10,833 nucleotides of DNA from Oscillospiraceae bacterium. GTDB lineage: Bacteria > Bacillota > Clostridia > Saccharofermentanales > Saccharofermentanaceae. The translations under genes were made by a program, and so were the position numbers. The notes beneath the pieces were generated by a model. It saw only the letters and a list, made by a program, of their open reading frames with translations. It made no database searches and was not told where the DNA came from. The stretch lies in assembly GCA_902803695.1 (NCBI GenBank), contig CADCQX010000145.1, positions 1 through 10,833 of the forward strand. The letters are read 5' to 3'. Shown here in pieces: positions 1 to 6,592 of this stretch. Positions within the stretch are counted from its first letter, which is position 1; every line of letters begins with the position of its first letter.

Positions 1-21
1 AGTTACAAAGGTGAACCCTTT

Positions 22-519
22 ATGATGGATAAGCCTATAAAGAGGATAACCGGAAAGCTGAATTACGAGTTCTTTCAAAAGACGAATGGGGAGCAAAATC
101 CCGGAGAATATAAAGATTCCATTGAGTATAAAGGTATTAGATTCAAATCTAAAAATGAGGTGTTGGCTGCTCAGGTCCTTGATAAACTTAAGGTCGAATA
201 CAAGTTTGAGCCAAAACTTATCTTGGAAGGTAAAACTATCTATCCGGATTTTTTGATCGGAGCCGTAGAGGTGGATAAATCAGCATACGTAGAGATATAC
301 GGTATGATGGAGGATTACGAGTATATTGATATCAATGCCAAAAAGAACGCCAAATATCTGAGGGCAGGTTTAAGGCAAGGCAGAGACTATATCCCATTCT
401 ATTCCGGAGATGCCAAGACATTTGATGTGGAAGCATTTGAAATGCAGATCAAGGCTTGGTTGGAATTAGCAGCCGAGGAGATTGTGCGGCAGGCGGCAGG
501 CGAGGGCGAAAAAACTTGA
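22..519 (+). CDS. PD-(D/E)XK nuclease-like protein, possibly 5'-partial
   Basis: The 165-residue product carries the pattern of a PD-(D/E)XK nuclease core: SKNE at residues 43-46, with Glu46 on the first helix; YPDF at 74-77, with Asp76 as the metal ligand; and VEIYGMM at 90-96, with Glu91 as the second acidic residue, followed by a Lys-rich helix around 107-111. This resembles a phage/mobile-element-associated endonuclease group that often shows a 'WEHFGMMDDPEY'-like segment; the match to EIYGMMEDYEY is by eye. AGGTGA at 9-14 is a reasonable ribosome site for the ATG at 22. However, the frame stays open from base 22 back to base 1 with no stop, and relatives I recall carry a longer N-terminal region, so the true gene may begin outside the window. 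The C-terminal tail after about residue 150 is low complexity. Nuclease activity and target are inferred, not shown. Confidence 0.7.
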   Translation: MMDKPIKRITGKLNYEFFQKTNGEQNPGEYKDSIEYKGIRFKSKNEVLAAQVLDKLKVEYKFEPKLILEGKTIYPDFLIGAVEVDKSAYVEIYGMMEDYEYIDINAKKNAKYLRAGLRQGRDYIPFYSGDAKTFDVEAFEMQIKAWLELAAEEIVRQAAGEGEKT

Positions 520-545
520 AATAAAGGGGCAAACCGCTTATTATA

Positions 546-574
546 TTGACAGCAACTTTAATAAATGTTACAGT
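546..574 (+). promoter_or_regulatory. Candidate sigma-A promoter for scfA
   Basis: A perfect TTGACA -35 box at 546-551 is followed by a 17-base spacer and TACAGT (569-574), a 4/6 match to TATAAT. Transcription would start near 581, giving a leader of about 27 bases that contains the scfA ribosome site. The box overlaps a hairpin (552-577) that could instead terminate transcription from the upstream nuclease gene. Both may be true. Confidence 0.5.
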
Positions 575-589
575 TGCTTGTATTTTTTT
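552..589 (+). terminator. Candidate intrinsic terminator after the nuclease-like gene
   Basis: GCAACT (552-557) pairs with AGTTGC (572-577). After a single T/C mismatch, TAA (559-561) pairs with TTA (568-570), leaving a six-base loop. The stem is followed by TTGTATTTTTTT (578-589). It lies 33 bases after the stop of the nuclease-like gene. The GC content of the stem is modest, so strength is uncertain, and it coincides with the promoter spacer of scfA. Confidence 0.4.
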
Positions 590-593
590 AAGC

Positions 594-598
594 GAGGT
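594..598 (+). promoter_or_regulatory. Ribosome binding site that fixes the scfA start
   Basis: GAGGT lies 9 bases before the ATG at 608. The same frame is open back to an ATG at 482, but that extension would overlap the upstream gene, has no comparable ribosome site, and encodes nothing resembling SCIFF. The short 48-residue form is therefore chosen. Confidence 0.65.
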
Positions 599-607
599 AT
601 AGAGTCT

Positions 608-754
608 ATGGAGCATATCAAGACAGTTGAGACACGCAACCTTTGCGAGAGCGCTAAGAACGGTGGATGCGGCGAGTGCCAGACATCTTGCCAGTCTGCT
701 TGTAAGACAAGCTGCGGTATCGCAAACCAGAAGTGCGAGAACGAGAACAAGTAA
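608..754 (+). CDS. scfA: SCIFF ranthipeptide precursor (six cysteines in forty-five)
   Basis: A 48-residue Cys-rich RiPP precursor. The opening MEHIKTVE and the core CGECQTSC...ACKTSC...ANQKC are the hallmark of the SCIFF family, found almost throughout Clostridia. Cysteines are at 13, 21, 24, 28, 32, 36 and 43. The last six fit the family pattern and Cys13 is extra. In characterised SCIFF peptides, as I recall, the maturase joins Cys32 to Thr37 through a gamma-carbon thioether. Here residue 37, directly after Cys36, is Gly (codon GGT), which has no beta or gamma carbon. The maturase gene follows 67 bases downstream behind a terminator. The role of mature SCIFF is not well understood, with quorum-sensing-like regulation proposed. 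Identification of the family is very secure; the nature of any crosslink in this variant is open. Confidence 0.95.
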   Translation: MEHIKTVETRNLCESAKNGGCGECQTSCQSACKTSCGIANQKCENENK

Positions 755-780
755 TTTCTTGTTTTATGCGAATTTTAAGG

Positions 781-810
781 CAACCGCTTCATTTGGGGCG
801 GTTGTTTTTT
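781..810 (+). terminator. Intrinsic terminator/attenuator between scfA and scfB
   Basis: CAACCGCTTC (781-790) pairs with GGGGCGGTTG (795-804) through ten pairs, two of them G-U, around a four-base ATTT loop. TTTTTT follows at 805-810. It stands 26 bases after the scfA stop and directly before the AAAGGAG ribosome site of scfB (811-817). No separate promoter for scfB is evident, so it probably passes only part of the transcription on to the maturase. Confidence 0.85.
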
Positions 811-821
811 AAAGGAGAAAC

Positions 822-2210
822 ATGATCCATCAGTTTAAACTTAACGGCTATAACATAGTACTCGACGTGTGTTCAGGTTCTGTCCACGTTGTGGACGACG
901 TAACATACGACCTTATTGAAGGTTTTGAGACATCCGGCAAGGATGAGCTCATCGATAAGCTTGCTTCAAACTACAAGGACATCGACAGAGATGAACTTAC
1001 CGAGATCTACGAGTCTGTTGAAGGACTTAAGGAGCAGGGCAAACTTTTTACCGAAGATACTTTCGAGCCGAAAGCTACAGTACTCAAGGCCAAGACAAAC
1101 GGCGTTGTTAAGGCACTTTGCCTTCATATCGCACATACCTGCAACCTCAACTGCGAATACTGTTTTGCATCCCAGGGCAAGTACCATGGCGACAGGGCGG
1201 TAATGAGTTTCGAGGTCGGCAAGCGCGCTCTTGATTTCCTTATCGAAAACTCCGGCTCAAGACGTAACCTCGAAGTTGACTTCTTCGGCGGCGAGCCGCT
1301 CATGAACTTCGATGTTGTAAAACAGCTTGTCGCTTACGCCAGATCCGTCGAAAAAGAAAAGGGCAAGAACTTCAGATTTACCCTTACGACCAACGGCGTT
1401 TTGATCGATGATGACGTTATCGAATTCGCAAATAAGGAAATGAGCAACGTGGTCCTTTCCCTCGACGGAAGAAAAGAGATCCACGACCACTACAGAGTTG
1501 ACTATAACGGCAAGGGAAGCTGGGAGAAGATCGTTCCTAAGTTCCAGAAACTGGTCAATGCCCGTGAAGGCAAGAACTACTACATGAGAGGAACCTTCAC
1601 GCACAGAAATCCTGACTTCCTTGAAGATATTAAGACCATGCTGGACCTCGGATTTACAGAACTTTCAATGGAGCCTGTAGTCTGCGGTGAGAGTGATCCT
1701 GCAAGACTTACCGAGGAAGATAAAGAGATCGTCATGAAGCAGTATGAGGATCTTGCAAAGCTCATGATCGAGAAGGATAGGGAAGGAAAGCCTTTCACCT
1801 TCTATCATTACATGCTTGACCTTAAGGGCGGACCGTGTATCTACAAGAGGATCTCGGGCTGCGGTGCGGGAACCGAGTATATGGCGGTAACTCCTTGGGG
1901 AGATCTTTATCCTTGTCATCAGTTCGTCGGTGATGAGAAGTTCCTTTTGGGTAACATCTTTGACGGCGTAAAGAACGACAACATAAGAGAAGAATTCTTC
2001 AAGTGCAATGTTTACACGAGAGAAGAATGTAAGAACTGCTGGGCAAGGCTTTACTGCTCCGGCGGATGCTTTGCGAATGCATATCATGCAACAGGCTCGG
2101 TCAACGGCATTTACGAGTACGGATGCGACCTTTTCAGGAAACGTATGGAGTGCGCACTGATGCTGGCGATCGACAGAGAATTCAATCAAGATGGAAACTC
2201 CGCTCAATGA
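822..2210 (+). CDS. scfB: SCIFF maturase, radical SAM/SPASM thioether-forming enzyme
   Basis: A 462-residue cytoplasmic enzyme that binds the ScfA leader and uses a SAM-derived 5'-deoxyadenosyl radical to form a Cys-to-residue thioether. Residues about 1-80 form the N-terminal leader-binding part, a PqqD-like RRE. Residues 107-114 (CNLNCEYC) give the CxxxCxxC motif for the radical SAM 4Fe-4S cluster. GGEP at 156-159 is the SAM-binding motif. The C-terminal SPASM region carries Cys at 347, 365, 403, 406, 412, 416 and 435, with further Cys at 339 and 395, enough for two auxiliary 4Fe-4S clusters. The length fits the family (about 450-470). AAAGGAG at 811-817 supports the ATG at 822. It lies just after scfA and its terminator, and its 3' end overlaps the next gene by 20 bases. 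All signature cysteines are present, so the enzyme appears intact. Confidence 0.95.
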   Translation: MIHQFKLNGYNIVLDVCSGSVHVVDDVTYDLIEGFETSGKDELIDKLASNYKDIDRDELTEIYESVEGLKEQGKLFTEDTFEPKATVLKAKTNGVVKALCLHIAHTCNLNCEYCFASQGKYHGDRAVMSFEVGKRALDFLIENSGSRRNLEVDFFGGEPLMNFDVVKQLVAYARSVEKEKGKNFRFTLTTNGVLIDDDVIEFANKEMSNVVLSLDGRKEIHDHYRVDYNGKGSWEKIVPKFQKLVNAREGKNYYMRGTFTHRNPDFLEDIKTMLDLGFTELSMEPVVCGESDPARLTEEDKEIVMKQYEDLAKLMIEKDREGKPFTFYHYMLDLKGGPCIYKRISGCGAGTEYMAVTPWGDLYPCHQFVGDEKFLLGNIFDGVKNDNIREEFFKCNVYTREECKNCWARLYCSGGCFANAYHATGSVNGIYEYGCDLFRKRMECALMLAIDREFNQDGNSAQ

Positions 2211-3501
2211 TTTCGTAAGTACATATGTCATGACCAACCCCGTCAGGTTTCATATGCCGGGGCATAAGGGTCATGACCTGTTTCACGGCAGATTGTACGG
2301 CTTTGAGGCTGATATCACCAAATTTGACATAACCGAAGTAAAGGGCACGGAGAATCTCATAGAACTCAGTGAAGCAAATGCTTCCGAGATCTTCGGATGT
2401 CCGACTTATTATTCGACTGAAGGATCGTCACTTTGTATCCGCGCGATGATGTCGCTGCTTCTTAATAAGACCGGCATCAGGACTGTTGTGGCTGCACGTA
2501 ACTGCCACAACTCGTTTATCACGGCTTGTGCTCTCTTGGATCTGGATGTGGTCTGGATCCCTGACGATGACGGGCTCCTGTCGACCACCGTGGACCTTTC
2601 CGTCCTGGACAGGATCCTTACAGAAACTAAGGCTTGCTGTGTATATATCACTTCCCCTGATTATCTGGGATCTGTGAGCGATATCGCCGCCATTTCCGAC
2701 GTCTGCAAAAAGCACGGAACCTATCTTGCCGTGGACAATGCGCACGGAGCTTATCTCAAGTTCTTTGACAGCCACCCGATGCAGCTTGGCGCAGATATCT
2801 GTTGCGACAGTGCTCACAAGACTTTGCCGGTCCTTACGGGCGGTGCGTATCTTCATGTGTCGGAGGATCTTAACGAGATGGATGTAAGGCGCGAGATGTC
2901 GCTATTCGCATCCACCAGTCCGTCCTGGCTCATACTGGCTTCTTTGGACCGCTGTAATGGTTACATGGCTGATCCGAAGTTTGCTCTTTCTCTTCGAAAA
3001 CTCTCTTCAAAGGTTCAATCCATATCGAATAACATCAGTATCAAAACACACGGCAATGAATATCTGAAACTTACTCTGTGTCCGAATTCCCTGGGCTATA
3101 CGGGTGATATGTTTGCTGATGTCCTAAGGACTTATAATATCGAGCCTGAATTCAGCGACGAAAACTTTGTAACGCTGATGTTCTCCGTAAACACAAAAGA
3201 TGAGGACTTCGATATGCTGATGAAAGCACTGGATTCAGTTGAGCCGATGGATGCTCTGGATATCCCAGTGATAAGTGTTCCGGCACCTGAGAAAGTCATA
3301 AGCATCAGGCAGGCCGTGATGGGCAAAACCGAGGTTGTTGATATCGATAAGGCTGAAGGACGTGTGGCAGGCTTTGCGAAGACATCATGTCCGCCGGCAG
3401 TTCCGATCGTTGTAGCAGGCGAGAGGATAAAGGCAGAGCATATCAAGGCGCTGCAGGCATACGGTTTTGAGACCATTGAGGTATGTTGTGATTTTGAATA
3501 A
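2191..3501 (+). CDS. PLP-dependent Orn/Lys/Arg decarboxylase family protein
   Basis: A 436-residue fold-type I PLP enzyme. FHMPGHKG at 20-27 is the family hallmark. STEGSS at 75-80 occupies the phosphate-binding loop position, where classical members have a T-N-G-S-T type sequence. VDNAHGAYL at 181-189 carries the cofactor-contacting Asp182 and His185, and SAHKT at 207-211 carries the Schiff-base Lys210. A smaller C-terminal domain ends in the usual 'YGFETIEV' style. Classical members decarboxylate arginine, lysine or ornithine for polyamine synthesis. The STEGSS variant and the length (shorter than the roughly 480 residues of YaaO/SpeA-type enzymes) suggest a distinct subfamily, so the substrate is unassigned. 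The ATG lies inside scfB, 20 bases before its stop, and the N-terminus METPLNDFV matches the family, so coupled translation with scfB is likely. No clear terminator follows. Confidence 0.85.
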   Translation: METPLNDFVSTYVMTNPVRFHMPGHKGHDLFHGRLYGFEADITKFDITEVKGTENLIELSEANASEIFGCPTYYSTEGSSLCIRAMMSLLLNKTGIRTVVAARNCHNSFITACALLDLDVVWIPDDDGLLSTTVDLSVLDRILTETKACCVYITSPDYLGSVSDIAAISDVCKKHGTYLAVDNAHGAYLKFFDSHPMQLGADICCDSAHKTLPVLTGGAYLHVSEDLNEMDVRREMSLFASTSPSWLILASLDRCNGYMADPKFALSLRKLSSKVQSISNNISIKTHGNEYLKLTLCPNSLGYTGDMFADVLRTYNIEPEFSDENFVTLMFSVNTKDEDFDMLMKALDSVEPMDALDIPVISVPAPEKVISIRQAVMGKTEVVDIDKAEGRVAGFAKTSCPPAVPIVVAGERIKAEHIKALQAYGFETIEVCCDFE

Positions 3502-3533
3502 TATATAGGCATGAACTTTTGGTAGATTGTCTT

Positions 3534-3552
3534 TATACATATGTTGTATACT
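3534..3552. promoter_or_regulatory. Dyad overlapping a candidate -10 box upstream of the GH115 gene
   Basis: TATACA (3534-3539) and TGTATA (3545-3550) form a perfect inverted repeat with a five-base spacer. The right arm runs into TATACT (3547-3552), a good -10 box 35 bases before the chosen start. No convincing -35 box is present at the right distance. An operator over the promoter is possible, but the region is AT-rich and the match could be chance. Confidence 0.3.
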
Positions 3553-3571
3553 TGTATGGAAGTTAAGATAT

Positions 3572-3577
3572 AAAGGA
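3572..3577 (+). promoter_or_regulatory. Ribosome binding site that decides the GH115 start
   Basis: AAAGGA is 9 bases before the ATG at 3587 and only 3 bases before the ATG at 3581. The in-frame TTG at 3527 has no good ribosome site, and the sequence between 3527 and 3581 looks like promoter DNA. The ATG at 3587 is preferred. Confidence 0.6.
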
Positions 3578-3586
3578 TATATGCTT

Positions 3587-6499
3587 ATGGATTACATTAT
3601 TTCTTCCACACTGTTAAAGAAGGGCGGAAACGCCATCATATACGACCGCAAGGCTCTAAGCGGCGTCAAAAAGATCGCCTCAAAAGTAGCCGGCGACTTA
3701 AAGGCCGTATTCGGAACGGAGCCGAAACTCTTCGAAGAGGGTGAAGCCCAAAGCCCTATCTACGTAGGAACTGTGGGCGACAAGCTCATCACGAAGCTTG
3801 GCGTGGATATTTCCGATATCGAAGGTAAGCGCGAAGTTTATAAGATCGAAGTTAAGGACGGCGCACTGATCATCACGGGTAGTGACAAGCGCGGCACCAT
3901 CTACGGAATGTTCAAGCTGTCGGAGATGCTTGGCGTATCACCGTTCATCGACTGGCTCGACATCAAGCCTGTTAAGATGAAGGATTTTAAGATCCCGGGC
4001 GATTACTGCATGGTCTCCAAAGAGCCGTCGGTCAGGTTCAGAGGATTTTTCATAAACGACGAGTGGCCGGCTTTCGGCAATTTCTGCAATAAAAGGTTCG
4101 GAGGCTTCAACGCAAAGGTTTATGAGCATGTTTTCGAGCTGCTTTTAAGACTTAAAGGTAATTACATGTGGCCTGCCATGTGGTCGGCTATTTTCCCGAA
4201 CGACGGTCCGGGACTTAAGAATGCCGAACTCGCGGACGAGCTGGGCGTGGTCATGGGCATGAGCCATCACGAGCCGTGTTTGAGGCAGGGCGAAGAGTAT
4301 AAGTATCTGCGCGGCCCGAAGTCCAAGTACGGCGACGCGTGGAATTTCCTTACGAACGAGAAGGGCATCACGAAGTTCTGGGAGGACGGCCTCAAGCGAA
4401 GCGGCAAGTTCGAGAATGTCGTGACTGTCGGCATGCGAGGCGAGGCGGATACTGCCATCATGGGCAAGGATGCGACCTTAAAAGACAATATCGATCTTCT
4501 TCGAAAAGTATTGAAGACGCAGAACAAGCTCATCAAAAAGTACGTTAACGAGAACCTGGACGAAGTGCCGAGGATGCTCGCGCTCTATAAGGAGGTCGAG
4601 CCGTATTTCTACGGTGACGACAAGACGCCGGGACTCATGGGAGATCCTGAGCTCGAGGGCGTTACGCTGATGCTCTGCGATGACAACTTCGGTAACTTAA
4701 GGACCGTTCCGACACCTAAGATGCGTAAGCACAAGGGCGGCTACGGAATGTACTATCACTTCGACTATCACGGACTACCGGTATCATTTGAGTGGTTCAA
4801 CACGTCGCACATCTCAAAGGTATGGGAGCAGATGACGACCGCTTATGACTTCGGCATCAGGGATCTGTGGATCGTTAATGTGGGAGATATCTTCAGTAAC
4901 GAATATCCGCTGTCGTACTTCCTGGAGCTCGCTTATGACTTTGACAGGTGGGGCACGGGAAACTTCGGCAGTGCCAAGGAATATACAAGGCTGATGATCG
5001 ACCGTAACTTCAAGGGCAAGATGACTTCAGCGGAACTTAAGAAGTGCGATGAGCTTTTGGAAGGCTACACCAGGATCACGTCGGCCAGAAGAACGGAGGC
5101 CATGAACGATCAGGTCTATCAGCCGTTCTTCTATAACGAGGCTTTCGAGACACTTGAGAAGGTTGAAAAACTGATGAGCGATGCTCAGAAGCTCTACGAC
5201 AAGCTCGAAGGCAACACAAAATATGCCTTCTACGAACTTATATGGTTGCCTCTTACGGCAAACATGAACGTTCAGAGAATGTGGCTTTTGACCACTCTCA
5301 ATCACGGATTTGCTCAGATCGGAAGTACGTATGCGATGACACTCGGAGATAAGATCGATGAGTGTATCAGTTACGACAGAAAGATCGTCGACGAGCTTCA
5401 TAAGATCCATGACGGAATGTGGTACGGCATGGGCCTGTCAGAACATATCGGATTTAACGCTTGGTGCGAGGAAGGGTGCAAGTACCCTGTTATTCACAGG
5501 TTTGAGCCGGCAAATAAGGAGAGGCTCATCGTACTTGCAAGGGGAAGCCACCAGTATTCTGAGGGAAAGTTCTGGACAGGTCATGTGCCGGTAGTCGACA
5601 CATTCCTTGATCCGTCTAAGGACGAGGCAGAGTTGATACTCACGACTGCAGGAACACCTAAGGCGAACTTTAAGGTGGAAAATCCGAATGCGTTCCTGAG
5701 CATATCCGAGACGAAAGGCACAGTTAAGCCGTTTACGATGAAGGTCCTTAAGATCAAGCTCGACAGGAATAAGTTCAAGAAAGCAGCGAAGGTCCCTGAG
5801 ATCTGCATTCACTGCGCGGACGGAAACGTCGTCGTTAAGCTGCCGGTAAATAAGGCGGCAGATGTCGGCGCCGGTAAGAAGTCTGACGGAACATACTACT
5901 GGTGCGGCAGGAAGATCGATATGAACGAGGCCGTTATCAATGTGCCGCTTCACCAGAGATCCTGGCCGGGAAGCATTGACGTGATGGATTATATCTCCAT
6001 CGAGGCCAAGGATTTCTATAGTAAGACTGATTCCGCGAAGGGCGGATTCAAGGTCATCGAGGACTACAGCAGGGGCTTTGATGCGGTCAAAGCTTATCCG
6101 CAGGATATTGTTTTCGGAAAGGATGCGCCAAAACTTACTTACAGGGTCTGTGTGCCTCGTAAGGGCGAGTACGGGGTCACGCTTTATGTGAACCCGAGCA
6201 ATCCGCACACCAGGGACAACGAGATCTGGTTCGGCATAAGCGCCAACGACGGCAGGATGAAGAAGGTCAACATGATAAGTCCGTACTTCGCAGTCGGCGA
6301 CGGCAACCCGTACTGGTCTTTGGGAGTGCTCGAAAACAAGCGCGAGATCACGGTCACGCTGAGACTCAAGGAAGGCACAAACGACATCAATGTCTTCGCG
6401 GTTGACCCGAACTTCGTTCTGCAGAAACTCGTGATCACCAGGGAAGACGAGGATATTCCTGAATCTTGTCTGGGTCCGAAAAAGACTTTCAGATACTGA
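3587..6499 (+). CDS. Glycoside hydrolase family 115 alpha-glucuronidase, cytoplasmic
   Basis: A 970-residue enzyme of family GH115, whose members remove (4-O-methyl-)glucuronic acid from xylan and xylo-oligosaccharides. Residues about 1-145 form the N-terminal alpha/beta domain. The catalytic barrel runs from about 150 to 470 and shows the family blocks RFRGFFINDEWP (150-161), GNYMWPAMW (191-199), GMSHHEP (224-230), GMRGEAD (282-288), CDDNFGN (364-370), YYHFDYHG (389-396) and NVGDIFSNE (431-439). A helical region follows, then a C-terminal beta-domain with YISIEAKDF (802-810). The length is usual for the family. There is no signal peptide, so it should act inside the cell on imported acidic oligosaccharides; many GH115 proteins are secreted or periplasmic instead. 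No transporter or xylanase gene is beside it. It has its own promoter region and a strong terminator, so it is probably monocistronic. Family assignment is strong; exact substrate is inferred. Confidence 0.92.
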   Translation: MDYIISSTLLKKGGNAIIYDRKALSGVKKIASKVAGDLKAVFGTEPKLFEEGEAQSPIYVGTVGDKLITKLGVDISDIEGKREVYKIEVKDGALIITGSDKRGTIYGMFKLSEMLGVSPFIDWLDIKPVKMKDFKIPGDYCMVSKEPSVRFRGFFINDEWPAFGNFCNKRFGGFNAKVYEHVFELLLRLKGNYMWPAMWSAIFPNDGPGLKNAELADELGVVMGMSHHEPCLRQGEEYKYLRGPKSKYGDAWNFLTNEKGITKFWEDGLKRSGKFENVVTVGMRGEADTAIMGKDATLKDNIDLLRKVLKTQNKLIKKYVNENLDEVPRMLALYKEVEPYFYGDDKTPGLMGDPELEGVTLMLCDDNFGNLRTVPTPKMRKHKGGYGMYYHFDYHGLPVSFEWFNTSHISKVWEQMTTAYDFGIRDLWIVNVGDIFSNEYPLSYFLELAYDFDRWGTGNFGSAKEYTRLMIDRNFKGKMTSAELKKCDELLEGYTRITSARRTEAMNDQVYQPFFYNEAFETLEKVEKLMSDAQKLYDKLEGNTKYAFYELIWLPLTANMNVQRMWLLTTLNHGFAQIGSTYAMTLGDKIDECISYDRKIVDELHKIHDGMWYGMGLSEHIGFNAWCEEGCKYPVIHRFEPANKERLIVLARGSHQYSEGKFWTGHVPVVDTFLDPSKDEAELILTTAGTPKANFKVENPNAFLSISETKGTVKPFTMKVLKIKLDRNKFKKAAKVPEICIHCADGNVVVKLPVNKAADVGAGKKSDGTYYWCGRKIDMNEAVINVPLHQRSWPGSIDVMDYISIEAKDFYSKTDSAKGGFKVIEDYSRGFDAVKAYPQDIVFGKDAPKLTYRVCVPRKGEYGVTLYVNPSNPHTRDNEIWFGISANDGRMKKVNMISPYFAVGDGNPYWSLGVLENKREITVTLRLKEGTNDINVFAVDPNFVLQKLVITREDEDIPESCLGPKKTFRY

Positions 6500-6518
6500 T
6501 CGAAAAAGTTTAAAAATC

Positions 6519-6552
6519 ATGCCGGTGCATATGAGTGCATCGGCATTTTTTT
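6519..6552 (+). terminator. Intrinsic terminator after the GH115 gene
   Basis: ATGCCGGTGCA (6519-6529) pairs with TGCATCGGCAT (6536-6546) through eleven pairs, including one G-U, with a six-base loop. Seven T residues follow at 6546-6552. It begins 19 bases after the stop codon at 6499 and separates the GH115 gene from the zinc-ribbon operon. Confidence 0.9.
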
Positions 6553-6560
6553 GCTATACT
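6552..6560 (+). promoter_or_regulatory. Candidate extended -10 promoter for the zinc-ribbon pair
   Basis: TGCTATACT is an extended -10 (TGn plus TATACT) directly after the T-run of the GH115 terminator. Transcription would begin near 6567, about 39 bases before the chosen start. The sequence at the -35 distance lies inside the terminator stem and is a poor match, as is common for extended -10 promoters. Confidence 0.45.
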
Positions 6561-6592
6561 ACGGATATAGGGTTACAACAATGAATAGTTAT

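Noticed and set aside
482..607. In-frame upstream extension of scfA, giving a 90-residue product
   Set aside because: It overlaps the end of the nuclease gene, lacks a ribosome site at 482, crosses the likely promoter and hairpin, and the SCIFF family starts at the MxHIKT sequence encoded from 608.
526..793. Near-repeat GGCAA(A)CCGCTT(C)ATT on both sides of scfA (about 528-542 and 779-793), possibly an antiterminator pair
   Set aside because: The upstream copy lies before the predicted scfA promoter, so it would not be in the scfA transcript. The similarity is short and one copy is explained by the terminator stem.
1665..2237. 190-residue minus-strand open frame opposite the scfB 3' end
   Set aside because: It covers the SPASM cysteine region of scfB and the start of the decarboxylase on the other strand. 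No domain is recognisable, so it is a shadow.
3527..3586. TTG start at 3527 for the GH115 gene, giving a hydrophobic N-terminus that might look like a signal peptide
   Set aside because: There is no good ribosome site for the TTG, the extra residues are encoded by AT-rich promoter-like DNA, and AAAGGA at 3572-3577 is well placed for the ATG at 3587.
5438..6520. 360-residue open frame on the minus strand inside the GH115 gene
   Set aside because: It lies opposite a gene with clear family motifs throughout. Long antisense frames are common opposite genes with this codon use, and the translation shows no recognisable domain or ribosome site.
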